IMG/VR virus record: IMGVR_UViG_3300038962_000103
Coordinates: 1 to 29,027 of that record
Length of the DNA stretch: 29,027 nucleotides
Direction: 5' to 3' (one strand)
DNA from: a virus
Every line of letters starts with the position of its first letter. Positions within the stretch are counted from its first letter, which is position 1. This document shows, in pieces, positions 12,984-20,637 of the stretch. Both the position numbers and the translations under genes were made by a program. The notes under the pieces were generated by a model. That model saw only the letters and a program-made list of their open reading frames with translations, searched no databases and was not told the origin of the DNA.

Positions 12984-13499
12984 ATGCCTGATTTAAAAAT
13001 TACTGCAACAAGTGGATCAGAAATTGTAACCACTGCAAACGCTAAAGATTTTATTAGAATTGATACATCTGATGATGATACATTAATTGCAACAATGATC
13101 AAACAAGCACGAATTTGGTGTGAAAATTATTTGACAAAAGATATTGTGGCAAAAACACGTCAATATTATCTTGAAGATATAAACAAACGATTTTCATTAC
13201 CTTTTGCGCCTATTAGTTCAATTACATCAATTACAGTTGAGGGTTCTGCGGCAACTTATGACACTTATGGTGTTAACGGCGATATTATTGAACTTGATGA
13301 ATTACCTGCAAAAGATATTATTGTCACTTATGTGACATCGGGTGTTGATACAGAATTATTGCAACAAGCGATTTTGCAATTAGTGGCAACGTATTATGAT
13401 AACAGATCTGATTTTATAGTTATGCAAGGCGTATCGGCTGTAAAAATCCCAAGCGATGTTAAAAATATTTTATCATCAGAAAAAACAATGTTTATATAA
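12984..13499 (+). CDS. Head-tail connector protein (HK97 gp6-like)
   Basis: A 171-residue protein with the gp6-like architecture: an N-terminal helical bundle (AKDFIRIDTSDDDTLIATMI then QARIWCENYLTKDI), a central beta part (LPFAPISSITSITV) and C-terminal helices (LLQQAILQLVATYYDNRSD). Such proteins form a ring beneath the portal. Gene order with the next three genes (closure, gp10-like, tail terminator) confirms the role. It starts four bases after the previous stop. Confidence 0.85.
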   Translation: MPDLKITATSGSEIVTTANAKDFIRIDTSDDDTLIATMIKQARIWCENYLTKDIVAKTRQYYLEDINKRFSLPFAPISSITSITVEGSAATYDTYGVNGDIIELDELPAKDIIVTYVTSGVDTELLQQAILQLVATYYDNRSDFIVMQGVSAVKIPSDVKNILSSEKTMFI

Positions 13500-13502
13500 A
13501 TA

Positions 13503-13832
13503 ATGGATTCGGGTAAATTAAATACAAGGGTTATTGTAAAAAGACAAACACAAACCGCTGATGGTTATGGTGGTTTGACATCAACCATTTCTGATTATGC
13601 AACAGTTTGGGCTAATTTAAAAGAAAAAAAAGGCGATATTAAATCAACTGACAGGTTTCGAGGGCGGTTTTTAGAAGTAGCATTGATAATGAGGTCAAAA
13701 ACAGTAGAATCAAAAATTGCTAATGATGATTATTTGCAAATACAAGGTATTTCAGGCGATTATAGAATTACGTCAATTTATGAAAGTCAACAAAAATATT
13801 TCACAACAATTGAAGCTATAAAAATTGACTAA
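13503..13832 (+). CDS. Head closure / head-tail adaptor protein (SPP1 gp16-like)
   Basis: A 109-residue all-beta protein. The opening GKLNTRVIVKRQTQTADGYGGLTST and VWANLKEKKGD are hallmarks of the head-tail joining family, as is the ending DYRITSIYESQQKYFTTIEA. It would plug the connector until the tail docks. The gene is three bases after the gp6-like gene and is adjacent to the gp10-like gene with no gap. Confidence 0.88.
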   Translation: MDSGKLNTRVIVKRQTQTADGYGGLTSTISDYATVWANLKEKKGDIKSTDRFRGRFLEVALIMRSKTVESKIANDDYLQIQGISGDYRITSIYESQQKYFTTIEAIKID

Positions 13833-14210
13833 ATGAAAAAAAATAATATTACAGTAAATAAAAAAGATTTAGCACAATTAAAAAAAAAATTTACAGAATT
13901 AAAACTTTTGGATAAAATTGGTTTAGAACAAGAAATTTCAAAAACAATAATGTTAAGTGCTAAAACAATGAAAAAAGTGGCACCAGTTGACACGGGTAAT
14001 TTAATAAAAAATATAAATTTTAGAATGCTACCAAATACAGTTGGTGAAATAAGATCGGAAGCACCTTATTCGGGGTATGTTGAATTTGGCGGTAATAAAC
14101 CAAAAAACGCAAATAAAATAATTCCCTTTTTTTTTCCAGTAGTAAGAAAACAAATAAAATTGTTAAACATTAGATTAAAAAAAAGAATTAATAAAATATT
14201 AAAACGATGA
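13833..14210 (+). CDS. HK97 gp10-like neck/tail-completion protein
   Basis: A 125-residue protein with the family's key block AKTMKKVAPVDTGNLIKNI (near 45-65) followed by GEIRSEAPYSGYVEFGG. The APVDTG and YVEFG motifs are typical of gp10-like virion proteins. It has a very basic C-terminus (KQIKLLNIRLKKRINKILKR). It follows the closure gene directly and overlaps the next gene in an ATGA arrangement. Confidence 0.87.
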   Translation: MKKNNITVNKKDLAQLKKKFTELKLLDKIGLEQEISKTIMLSAKTMKKVAPVDTGNLIKNINFRMLPNTVGEIRSEAPYSGYVEFGGNKPKNANKIIPFFFPVVRKQIKLLNIRLKKRINKILKR

Positions 14211-14644
14211 ATGAAGCGTTTCACCATATTAGAAAAAAATACATTGATCGTTTAACAGGTCAAATTACAATTTCAGGTTCAACAGTTCCTATTTATAACA
14301 GAATACCAAACGGCGCATCAACACCATACATTCGTATTTATTCACATTTACAGGATGAAATAGATGAAAATCAATCAAGTTACACAACCGAATGTGTGAC
14401 AAAAATAGAATGTTTTACATCATACATTTCAGATAATGGGGGGGAATATATTTTAAATCAAATTGTTGACGGCGTTTTAAATTTAGTTAGAACAAGATCA
14501 TCAGGATATATTGATTTAAGTTCAGAAGGTTTTAATGTATATACAACAACAATTGAACGTGTTAGATATTTAGAAGATTATGAAGATGACCAAACATGGT
14601 TTCGTGCAATTATTGAGGTTGCAAATAGAGTAGAAAAAACTTAA
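14207..14644 (+). CDS. Tail completion/terminator protein (DUF3168, SPP1 gp17-like)
   Basis: A 145-residue protein of the size, order and motif pattern of the DUF3168 family: VPIYNRIPNGASTPYIRIYSHL, a central CVTKIECFTSYISDNGG, then ILNQIVDGVLNLV and an aromatic C-terminal strand with DDQTWFRAIIEV. It is expected to cap the tail tube end that binds the head. Its start overlaps the previous stop by four bases. Confidence 0.83.
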   Translation: MNEAFHHIRKKYIDRLTGQITISGSTVPIYNRIPNGASTPYIRIYSHLQDEIDENQSSYTTECVTKIECFTSYISDNGGEYILNQIVDGVLNLVRTRSSGYIDLSSEGFNVYTTTIERVRYLEDYEDDQTWFRAIIEVANRVEKT

Positions 14645-14668
14645 TTTTAAAAAATTAAAAAAAACATT

Positions 14669-14803
14669 ATGAAAAATAAAATAATAAAAATTATAAATTG
14701 GTATAAAAAACAATGGTCAGATAATAGAAAAATAATGGGAATGATTCATTTATTTTTATCAGTTGTAATAATATTTGAGATTATAAAATTATTTATTAAT
14801 TAA
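14669..14803 (+). CDS. Small single-span membrane protein (44 aa)
   Basis: A 44-residue ORF with ATG at 14669 after a strongly A-rich leader. A basic N-terminus (KNKIIKIINWYKKQWSDNRK) is followed by one hydrophobic span (HLFLSVVIIFEIIKLFI). It precedes the endolysin and holin genes, so a role in lysis, for example a spanin or antiholin component, is possible by position only. Confidence 0.55.
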   Translation: MKNKIIKIINWYKKQWSDNRKIMGMIHLFLSVVIIFEIIKLFIN

Positions 14804-14814
14804 AAAATTAATTT

Positions 14815-15276
14815 ATGGCATATATAAGTGAACATATTTCATGGAATGAAGCTGTTAAATCTAAAACAGCGGAAAAATATGAAATTGAAAACATTCCTGA
14901 TCAAGATCAAATTAAAAATATGAAATTAGTGGCAAAAAATATTTTTGAGCCATTAAGATTATGGGCTAATGAACCTATCAGGGTTAATAGTTTTTTTAGA
15001 TCACCCGAATTATGTTTGAAATTAAAATCTAAAATTACCAGTCAACACACAAAAGGACAAGCCATTGATATTGATGCAATGGGTGAAAAATCTAATGCTG
15101 ATTTATTTGAATATATAAAAGATAATTTTTCATTTGATCAATTAATTTGGGAACACGGGACAGAATTATCGCCCGATTGGATACACGTTTCATGGGTTTC
15201 GCCAAATGGAAATAGAAACAGAATTTTAAAAGCTGTTAAAACAAGTAAGGGAACAAAATACGAATTATATGATTAA
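14815..15276 (+). CDS. Endolysin: M15-type zinc peptidase
   Basis: The 153-residue protein has the M15 (peptidase_M15_3) metal site: S-Q-H-T-K-G-Q-A-I-D-I with His78 and Asp85, and D-W-I-H-V-S-W with His124, plus Glu113 in IWEHGT as likely catalytic base. It would cut peptide cross-links of peptidoglycan. No signal peptide is visible, so export depends on a holin; the next gene, overlapping by eight bases, is a holin of the 3-TM family. Confidence 0.9.
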   Translation: MAYISEHISWNEAVKSKTAEKYEIENIPDQDQIKNMKLVAKNIFEPLRLWANEPIRVNSFFRSPELCLKLKSKITSQHTKGQAIDIDAMGEKSNADLFEYIKDNFSFDQLIWEHGTELSPDWIHVSWVSPNGNRNRILKAVKTSKGTKYELYD

Positions 15277-15649
15277 ATTATTATTAGGTCTTTTAAAAGG
15301 TGGCGATGGTCGTAAATCAGTTGCGGGAAATTTAGCTTGGGAAATTCGTGAAGCTATAAAAGGAAAAGAACTTGATCCGCAAAGATTAATTGAATTACAA
15401 TCAGAAATTAATAAAGTAGAAGCACAACACCGAAGCGTGTTTGTTTCGGGTTGGCGACCCTTTACGGGTTGGATTTGTGCGGTTGCATTACTTTATAATT
15501 TTGTCATTCGAGATTTAGCAATTTGGGCTTTTGGGATAGAACAAGTTCCCCCCGCTTTACAAATGGAACATTTAATGACGGTACTGTTTGGAATGTTGGG
15601 AATTGGTGGAATGCGAACTTTTGAAAAAATTAAAAACAAAGTAAATTAA
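15269..15649 (+). CDS. Holin, GTA/3-TM family
   Basis: A 126-residue protein with the family block F-V-S-G-W-R-P-F-T-G-W-I-C-A-V-A-L-L-Y (58-76), a second hydrophobic region (FVIRDLAIWAFG) and the closing LFGMLGIGGMRTFEKIKN (106-123). About three short membrane segments are predicted after a charged N-terminal helix. It would open the inner membrane to release the endolysin. Start overlaps the endolysin gene's end, a typical lysis pair. Confidence 0.88.
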   Translation: MIKLLLGLLKGGDGRKSVAGNLAWEIREAIKGKELDPQRLIELQSEINKVEAQHRSVFVSGWRPFTGWICAVALLYNFVIRDLAIWAFGIEQVPPALQMEHLMTVLFGMLGIGGMRTFEKIKNKVN

Positions 15650-15657
15650 AATAAAAA

Positions 15658-15801
15658 ATGAAAATATTAATTTTTTTATTATTTGTTTCATGTACCAAAC
15701 CGAGTTTAGAAATAGTATGCCAAGAAATTAAAAAGTTTTGTGAAGTAAATAGACAAGGCGAGAGAATATGTATAAAAAAAACAGAATGTAAAAATTTTTA
15801 A
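15658..15801 (+). CDS. Small lipoprotein, candidate outer-membrane spanin
   Basis: A 47-residue ORF starting at ATG 15658, nine bases after the holin gene. It has a signal sequence MKILIFLLFVSC with a lipobox-like FVSC, so Cys12 would be the lipidated residue. The mature part is about 36 residues with four more Cys (21, 28, 38, 44) and many charged residues. Size and place directly behind a holin fit an Rz1-type o-spanin; the family has little sequence conservation, so the function is inferred. Confidence 0.6.
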   Translation: MKILIFLLFVSCTKPSLEIVCQEIKKFCEVNRQGERICIKKTECKNF

Positions 15802-15939
15802 ATGGCAAGGCGGGTAATACAAACATATCAAAAAAAGAAAAGAAAAAAGCATAAAAAAATACATAGTAAAAACAGATCAAGATTAAAAACATCAAAAGGA
15901 TATAAAAAACCGCCAAACAGAGGGGGTAAAAAAAGATAA
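15802..15939 (+). CDS. Very basic 45-aa protein
   Basis: An ORF of 45 residues whose ATG follows the preceding TAA directly (TAAATGG). More than 40 per cent of the residues are Lys or Arg (MARRVIQTYQKKKRKKHKKI, then NRSRLK and NRGGKKR), with no acidic residue. It resembles a nucleic-acid-condensing tail or ribosomal-protein-like peptide. It lies one base before the next virion-type gene. Function unknown; a DNA- or RNA-binding or cell-wall-contact role is a guess. Confidence 0.6.
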   Translation: MARRVIQTYQKKKRKKHKKIHSKNRSRLKTSKGYKKPPNRGGKKR

Positions 15940-15940
15940 A

Positions 15941-16213
15941 ATGGCAAATGATTTATATAGCGCACATCAATTTCACAAAATAAGTTTTGGTGATTATGGT
16001 TTTAGAATATTAACAAATGGTGACACAAGTGTATCAGGGGAATATTTTTCAACTATTCAAGTTTTAAAAGATTGCACAATTTCATTAACAAGTGGCGCAC
16101 CAGGTGGTGATTCATCAATTACAAATTTAGATTTAGATGAGGGACAAATAATTTATGGAAATTTAACTTCAATATCACTTTCAAAAGGTGATGTAATTGC
16201 TTATTTAAGATGA
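15941..16213 (+). CDS. Small virion-like protein (90 aa)
   Basis: A 90-residue beta-rich, acidic protein: MANDLYSAHQFHKISFGDYG, then LTNGDTSVSGEYFSTIQVL and a C-terminal GQIIYGNLTSISLSKGDVIAYL. I associate this pattern with small structural or decoration-type proteins of marine phages, next to fibre genes. Its last bases (ATGA) hold the start of the next ORF. Confidence 0.65.
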   Translation: MANDLYSAHQFHKISFGDYGFRILTNGDTSVSGEYFSTIQVLKDCTISLTSGAPGGDSSITNLDLDEGQIIYGNLTSISLSKGDVIAYLR

Positions 16214-16347
16214 TTGGAATTGGTGTTGCTATAAAAACAAGTGGGAAAAAAATTGCTCGTTTTATTCAAAGGCGAATCGCCAGTTTTTTTTGGCAAACAA
16301 AAGATGATAAATATAATTTACTTGATAAAAATTGGGATGAATTATAA
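16210..16347 (+). CDS. Small hypothetical protein (45 aa)
   Basis: A 45-residue ORF overlapping the preceding gene by four bases (ATGA). The sequence begins MIGIGVAIKTSGKKIARFIQ, has RRIASFFWQ in the middle and ends DKNWDEL. It has a mildly hydrophobic start and a basic amphipathic helix. No family recognised. Confidence 0.5.
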   Translation: MIGIGVAIKTSGKKIARFIQRRIASFFWQTKDDKYNLLDKNWDEL

Positions 16348-16370
16348 AAATATCTTTATAAATAAATAGT

Positions 16371-16378
16371 TAAATTTG
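16371..16378 (+). promoter_or_regulatory. TAnnTTTG box before the fibre operon
   Basis: TAAATTTG followed by TA, 17 bases before the ATG of the first fibre gene. No -33 TTG at the right distance. Probably the promoter for the fibre block. Confidence 0.5.
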
Positions 16379-16394
16379 TAAAAAATAATAATAG

Positions 16395-17660
16395 ATGGGA
16401 ACTTCATTAACAGGATTAAAAATAAAAGATACTTATAAATCTTTAATAAAAGTTACAGATAACAGTGAAGCAACAACATCGGGAAAACAATTATCAGATG
16501 GAAATGGGAACGATTTTGGGTTATACGTTGATACAGATGGCGTCATTGGAGTCGGCGCACAAGCGGAATATTCTATCGATGCATCTTCTAAAAATGATGC
16601 AATTAGGTTACCAAGCGGAACAACAGGGCAACGACCAACTGGTCAATCAGGTATTGTTAGATATAATACTACTGAGAGCAAATTGGAATATTATGATAGC
16701 GGATTCAAATTAATAGCATCAGAAAGTTATGTATCTACACAAATTTCCAATTTAATTGATTCTGCACCTGCGACATTAGACACATTAAACGAAATTGCCG
16801 CCGCACTTAATGATGATGCAAATTTTAATACAACAATAACAAATTTAATTGCGGCAAAACAAGACACAATTACAGGGGGTGCAACAACAATTGTTTCATC
16901 TGATCTTACAGCGTCAAAAGCACTTGTATCAAATTCAAGTGGAAAAGTTGCCGTTAGTAGCGTTACAGATACCGAACTCGGTTATGTTTCAGGGGTTACA
17001 TCAGCAATTCAAACACAAATTGATGGTTTAACAGATAACAATACTACTTATTCAATTAGTTGTGTTGATGGTGATAATTCTGATGAAGAAAAAATTAGAT
17101 TAACCGCAGGGGGTTCAGGGAGTGGGACAGATGATATTGTACTTGAAGCGGGTACGGGATTAAGCATTGCAAGATCAAGTGATAAAATTACTTTTACAAA
17201 TACTCAATCAGGTGGTGGCGCATTTAACATAGTTACTGAAAATTTTAGTGGTGATGGTTCAGATACAACATTTGATGTATCAAATACAATAGCCAGTGAA
17301 AATAATCTTCAAATCTATATTGATGGGGTTTATCAATTTAAAAACACTTATTCAACAAGTGGACAAACGGTCACATTTTCAACTGCACCATCTTCAGGAT
17401 CAAGTAATATAGAAATTACACATTTTGTATCTTTGTCAGGAAGTCCAAATATCGAGGTTGAGAATGAAAGTGGAAATGGTTCAACAACGGCTTTCACATT
17501 AACAAGTGAACCCGCTACGAAAAATAATTTGCAAATTTATATTGATGGGGTTTATCAATCTAAATTAAATTATAGTGTTTCAGGAACAACGTTGACATTT
17601 ACGACTGCACCGCCAAGTGGCACAAACAATATTGAAATAACACATGTAAAATTATCATAA
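16395..17660 (+). CDS. Tail fibre protein with duplicated C-terminal domain
   Basis: A 421-residue protein rich in Thr, Ser, Gly and Asn. Known fibre motifs appear in order: RLPSGTTGQRPTGQSGIVRYN (71-91), TLDTLNEIAAALNDDANF (127-144) and AAKQDTITGGATT. At the C-terminus a beta module occurs twice, residues ~281-344 and ~354-418, both with NNLQIYIDGVYQ and an SNIEITH/NNIEITH end. At DNA level 22 bases are identical at 17316-17337 and 17538-17559. Such modules occur in fibres of marine phages and probably trimerise or bind the host surface. It is the first of four fibre-type genes. Confidence 0.82.
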   Translation: MGTSLTGLKIKDTYKSLIKVTDNSEATTSGKQLSDGNGNDFGLYVDTDGVIGVGAQAEYSIDASSKNDAIRLPSGTTGQRPTGQSGIVRYNTTESKLEYYDSGFKLIASESYVSTQISNLIDSAPATLDTLNEIAAALNDDANFNTTITNLIAAKQDTITGGATTIVSSDLTASKALVSNSSGKVAVSSVTDTELGYVSGVTSAIQTQIDGLTDNNTTYSISCVDGDNSDEEKIRLTAGGSGSGTDDIVLEAGTGLSIARSSDKITFTNTQSGGGAFNIVTENFSGDGSDTTFDVSNTIASENNLQIYIDGVYQFKNTYSTSGQTVTFSTAPSSGSSNIEITHFVSLSGSPNIEVENESGNGSTTAFTLTSEPATKNNLQIYIDGVYQSKLNYSVSGTTLTFTTAPPSGTNNIEITHVKLS

Positions 17661-17661
17661 T

Positions 17662-18195
17662 ATGGCAATTACTAAAATAACAACTGATGTAATAACTGAC
17701 AGCGCAATTACAACCGCTAAAATAAATGCGGACGCAGTAGACGGCACAAAAATCGCTGATGACGCTGTTAATTCAGAACATTTTACAGATGGTTCTATTG
17801 ACACGGCTCATATTGCAGATGACCAAATTACACACGCAAAAATTGAAAACAGATATACAGCTAAAGTTGATATAACTACATACACAGGAGCAGTAAGTGT
17901 TGATTGGTCAGCAGGTACAACTTTTAAAATGGGAAGTAGCTTAACTGGATCGATAGAGTTTGATTTTACAAACTTCAAACAAGGACAAGTTATTACTTTC
18001 TATAATTTAACAGGAAGTCAAACAATAACTTTTGATAGTGATGCAGGAACAAGTGAAACTTTTAATAAGGTTGGTGCAGTAGATTATGACGGAAGTACAA
18101 CAAATATGATTCAAGTGGAATGTATTGATGATTCAGCTAATGCAATTTTTAATTATTCAGTTGCAGCTTATACATCAGATTCAACTCCAAGTTAA
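17662..18195 (+). CDS. Tail fibre protein with imperfect hexapeptide-like repeats
   Basis: A 177-residue acidic protein. Residues ~5-65 carry short repeats of the form I-x-D-x-A-I/V and A-K-I-x-x-D/N (DSAITTAKINADAV, GTKIADDAVNSEHF, DTAHIADDQITHAKI), a feature of fibre proteins in T7-like and marine phages. The remainder (YTAKVDITTYTGAVSVDWSA on) is beta-rich and Thr/Ser/Gly-rich, resembling a fibre knob. It starts one base after the previous stop. Confidence 0.78.
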   Translation: MAITKITTDVITDSAITTAKINADAVDGTKIADDAVNSEHFTDGSIDTAHIADDQITHAKIENRYTAKVDITTYTGAVSVDWSAGTTFKMGSSLTGSIEFDFTNFKQGQVITFYNLTGSQTITFDSDAGTSETFNKVGAVDYDGSTTNMIQVECIDDSANAIFNYSVAAYTSDSTPS

Positions 18196-18215
18196 TAGAT
18201 AAAAAATAAAAAATT

Positions 18216-18683
18216 ATGGCAAAAGCAGTAGAAATAAATGGTTCAATTAAAACTTATTCAGCACTTCCAAAATCTTGGGGAAATGTAATTGGAGGATTTG
18301 ATTTGTTATCGGATTCAGAATTAGAAACTCACGGATTTTATAATGTTGAATATCCAAGTGATTATGATTCTCAAATACATAATTTAGGAGATTTAAGTTT
18401 TAATTCTGATAATAGTGTATTTTCTTATTCTAAAACGAACAAGACTTGGAGTCAGTCAGTTTCAGAACTTAAAGCTGAAAAAATTTCAGATCTTAAACAT
18501 ATTTACAAAAATAAATTAAAAGAAACAGATTGGATAATTATTAGAGACCAAGAACTTGGTAATTCAACTGATCAATCAATATTAGATGCAAGATCAGCTT
18601 TAAGAACAGAATGTGCGGAAAAAGAATCAGAAATAAATAGTTTAACAAAAAAAACAGATGTAGTAAAATATGAGTTTAGGTAA
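18216..18683 (+). CDS. Possible tail fibre assembly protein
   Basis: A 155-residue protein. The N-terminal half (AKAVEINGSIKTYSALPKSW, DSELETHGFYNVEYP) resembles the N-terminus of XkdW/DUF4376-type proteins, and residues ~85-125 (SELKAEKISDLKHIYKNKLKETDWIIIRDQELG) match the helix-then-TDW segment of tail fibre assembly chaperones. It lies between fibre genes, where such chaperones occur, and overlaps the next gene by 14 bases. Confidence 0.7.
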   Translation: MAKAVEINGSIKTYSALPKSWGNVIGGFDLLSDSELETHGFYNVEYPSDYDSQIHNLGDLSFNSDNSVFSYSKTNKTWSQSVSELKAEKISDLKHIYKNKLKETDWIIIRDQELGNSTDQSILDARSALRTECAEKESEINSLTKKTDVVKYEFR

Positions 18684-19416
18684 AAGATTGTTTATTGGAG
18701 GAGTTTCTTGTACAGCTAATACGCTTCAAATACTTGGAGATAGTTCTTGTGTTGCTACTTACAATTTTGAAAACAATGCAAATGATTTAAGTGGTAATTA
18801 TGATGGAAGTGGTACAGGCATAACATATGTAACAGGAAAATATGGACAAAGTGCAGAAACAGATGATACAGGAAACACTTATGTTACTTTTCCTAATATT
18901 ACAAATGTTTTAACAAATACATCTAATGATGATTGTTCTATTAGTATTTGGTTTAATTTAGAGTCTATACCATCATCAAGTTCAACTTATTATAATATAT
19001 TTGGTAAAGGTAATCCAACAACTTCAGCAAATTATCAAATGCTTTATACTTTAATTAGAGGTACATCAAGTACTAATGGAGTGCAATTTGAATTTAGAAG
19101 AGGTTATAGTGGTTCTACTTATGACGCTTCAAGTTATAATGCTACTGCAACCCTTTCGACTGATACTTGGTATCATATTGTATTTGTATATGATGCTTCT
19201 TCAAAAGAAGTTGATATATATTTACAGAATAGTTTAATTGGTACTGACACTATAAATTCTCAATCTTCAGGCAGAACGATTGAATCTGGCTTTAATATAG
19301 GTTCATATAGAGAAGGTGCGAATGGGTTTCCTGGTAAATTTGATCAATTAAGAATATTCAACAAAGTAATATCAGCAAGTGAAGTATCAACACTTTATAA
19401 TGAAACAGGGTGTTAA
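18670..19416 (+). CDS. LamG-domain protein, candidate receptor-binding protein
   Basis: A 248-residue protein. After ~28 residues it shows a concanavalin A-like/LamG (laminin_G_3) domain: CVATYNFENNANDLSGNYDG, YVTGKYGQSAETD, CSISIWFNLESIPSS, DTWYHIVFVYDASSKEVDIYL and FPGKFDQLRIFNKVISASEVSTLYNE. These are the standard LamG strands, ending with the usual S-x-x-E-V-x-x-L-Y. Such domains bind glycans. As the last and largest domain protein of the fibre block it is a good candidate for the receptor-binding tip. Confidence 0.85.
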   Translation: MSLGKRLFIGGVSCTANTLQILGDSSCVATYNFENNANDLSGNYDGSGTGITYVTGKYGQSAETDDTGNTYVTFPNITNVLTNTSNDDCSISIWFNLESIPSSSSTYYNIFGKGNPTTSANYQMLYTLIRGTSSTNGVQFEFRRGYSGSTYDASSYNATATLSTDTWYHIVFVYDASSKEVDIYLQNSLIGTDTINSQSSGRTIESGFNIGSYREGANGFPGKFDQLRIFNKVISASEVSTLYNETGC

Positions 19417-19433
19417 ATAAATAAAAATAAATT

Positions 19434-19535
19434 ATGGTGACAACTAATTTTAAAATTAATAGCACTGCAATTTGGGTAGGAATGAACGCAACAGGTGGAG
19501 TTTATTTTTATTGGGCAATGCGAAACCTTTGGTAA
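19434..19535 (+). CDS. Tiny hydrophobic ORF (33 aa)
   Basis: A 33-residue ORF with an AT-rich leader like that of the gene at 18216 (AAATTATGG). The sequence is MVTTNFKINSTAIWVGMNA then TGGVYFYWAMRNLW. It fills the gap between the LamG gene and a small membrane protein, with five bases to the next ATG. The size is too small for a confident call; it could be a leader peptide or spurious. Confidence 0.4.
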   Translation: MVTTNFKINSTAIWVGMNATGGVYFYWAMRNLW

Positions 19536-19539
19536 AATT

Positions 19540-19683
19540 ATGGATTTAAAAGTATGGTCAGCTAATGGATTCGCAATTCTTTTTTCTTTAATGAATGAAG
19601 CTAATGAAATCTTACAGACCATAGTTCTAATCCTTACAGCAACATATACGATTATATCAATTTACCAAAAATTAAAGAAATGA
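19540..19683 (+). CDS. Small membrane protein (47 aa)
   Basis: Starts at ATG 19540; an upstream non-ATG extension of the frame is less likely. The 47 residues include a conserved-looking amphipathic start (DLKVWSANGFAILFSLMNEANE) and a membrane span (ILQTIVLILTATYTIISIY) with a basic end (QKLKK). The stop overlaps the next gene's ATG (ATGA), so these two membrane proteins are coupled. Confidence 0.6.
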   Translation: MDLKVWSANGFAILFSLMNEANEILQTIVLILTATYTIISIYQKLKK

Positions 19684-20081
19684 ATTTACCAAGAAATGGG
19701 GTGGCGAAAGAAATACGTCATTATATTGGAGCATTACTTATATTCTTTTTTATAGTTGCTTTAGTTGTAGGATTTATTCAATTTCCTGTTTTAGATTCTA
19801 ACAAAGAAGTAGTTATGATGTTAGTAGGTACACTTTCTGCAAGTTTGGCTATGGTTGTATCTACAATTACAGGAAGTAAACCTGATGACATTGAAGCTAT
19901 GAAAAGTAAAATTGAAAAATTAGAATTAACAATAGAAAACTTACACAAAAACAAAGATGAATACGAAAAAATGATTATTAACTTACAAAATCAAATGGTC
20001 GAAAATTATGATAATATTTTAGATAGAATTATATTAAAGAGTGCTATGGATTTTGATGATAAAAGAAATAATAAATTATAA
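19680..20081 (+). CDS. Two-span membrane protein with coiled coil
   Basis: A 133-residue protein: short cytoplasmic start, a hydrophobic span at ~17-35 (GALLIFFFIVALVVGFIQF), another at ~44-64 (VVMMLVGTLSASLAMVVSTI), then a heptad-like coiled coil at ~70-115 (MKSKIEKLELTIENLHKNK). The shape suggests a second holin-like or inner-membrane spanin component; proteins of this shape are common beside phage lysis genes, but no family motif was recognised. Coupled to the preceding 47-residue membrane protein. Confidence 0.7.
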   Translation: MNLPRNGVAKEIRHYIGALLIFFFIVALVVGFIQFPVLDSNKEVVMMLVGTLSASLAMVVSTITGSKPDDIEAMKSKIEKLELTIENLHKNKDEYEKMIINLQNQMVENYDNILDRIILKSAMDFDDKRNNKL

Positions 20082-20133
20082 TTAATATAGTTTTTAACCT
20101 ATAAATGTAAATAAAAGCAAAAAAAATAAATTG

Positions 20134-20141
20134 TATATTTG
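20134..20141 (+). promoter_or_regulatory. TAnnTTTG box before the tail tube gene
   Basis: TATATTTG followed by TA, 21 bases before the ATG of the tail tube gene. It lies in the 81-base gap after the membrane protein gene, and would give the tail tube gene its own strong transcript. Confidence 0.6.
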
Positions 20142-20162
20142 TAAAATAAAATAACATAAAAA

Positions 20163-20573
20163 ATGGCAACAACTGGAGTATTTAATGGAACATCATTAAT
20201 TTTAAAAATAGAGGGAACGGCACTTGGTCACACAACATCTTGTTCAATGACTTTTAATGTGGATTTACCCGAAGCGACAAGCAAAGATTCATCAGGTTAT
20301 CAAGAACTTATCACTGGCGTTAAAAGTGGTGAAATTTCATTTGATGGTTTAGTTGCTTATGATGATACTGCAAACGCTATTGAATTAGCGGATTATTTAA
20401 TTGCAGGTACTCAATTGACATGTATTTTCGGAACTGCGGCAAGTGGAGACGCTGTTTATACGGCAGAGGGATTTTTAAGTAGTATCGAAATGAGTGCGGA
20501 AATGGAATCGCCTGTGACTTATAGCGGTTCAATTTCAACAACTGGTTCAATTGTGAAATCAACTAATTCATAA
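20163..20573 (+). CDS. Major tail (tube) protein, TP901-1-like
   Basis: A 136-residue protein with the family layout: MATTGVFNGTSLILKIEG, then TSCSMTFNVDLPEATSKDS with the usual A-T-x-K-D-S-G block, a GVKSGEISFDGLVAYD strand and the closing TYSGSISTTGSI. It polymerises into the tail tube around the tape measure. A promoter box upstream and a strong terminator directly downstream fit a high-copy virion protein. Confidence 0.9.
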   Translation: MATTGVFNGTSLILKIEGTALGHTTSCSMTFNVDLPEATSKDSSGYQELITGVKSGEISFDGLVAYDDTANAIELADYLIAGTQLTCIFGTAASGDAVYTAEGFLSSIEMSAEMESPVTYSGSISTTGSIVKSTNS

Positions 20574-20584
20574 AAAAATTAATT

Positions 20585-20618
20585 AAGGGTTGTTAAATTA
20601 ATTAATAACCCTTATTTT
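20585..20618 (+). terminator. Strong terminator after the tail tube gene
   Basis: AAGGGTTGTTAA (20585-20596) pairs with TTAATAACCCTT (20602-20613), 12 bp with one G-T wobble and a 5-base loop, followed by A and a T run. It would cut down expression of the chaperone and tape measure genes relative to the tube. Confidence 0.85.
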
Positions 20619-20637
20619 TATTTTTTAAAATTAATTA

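Noticed and set aside
15728-15916. Minus-strand frame with a membrane-protein-like translation
   Set aside because: It is the complement of lysine-rich coding sequence (poly-A reads as Phe/Leu), which gives spurious hydrophobic frames.
16465-17031. Alternative plus frames inside the fibre gene
   Set aside because: They overlap the 421-residue fibre gene in another frame, and their Gln-rich translation comes from repeated ACA/CAA codons.
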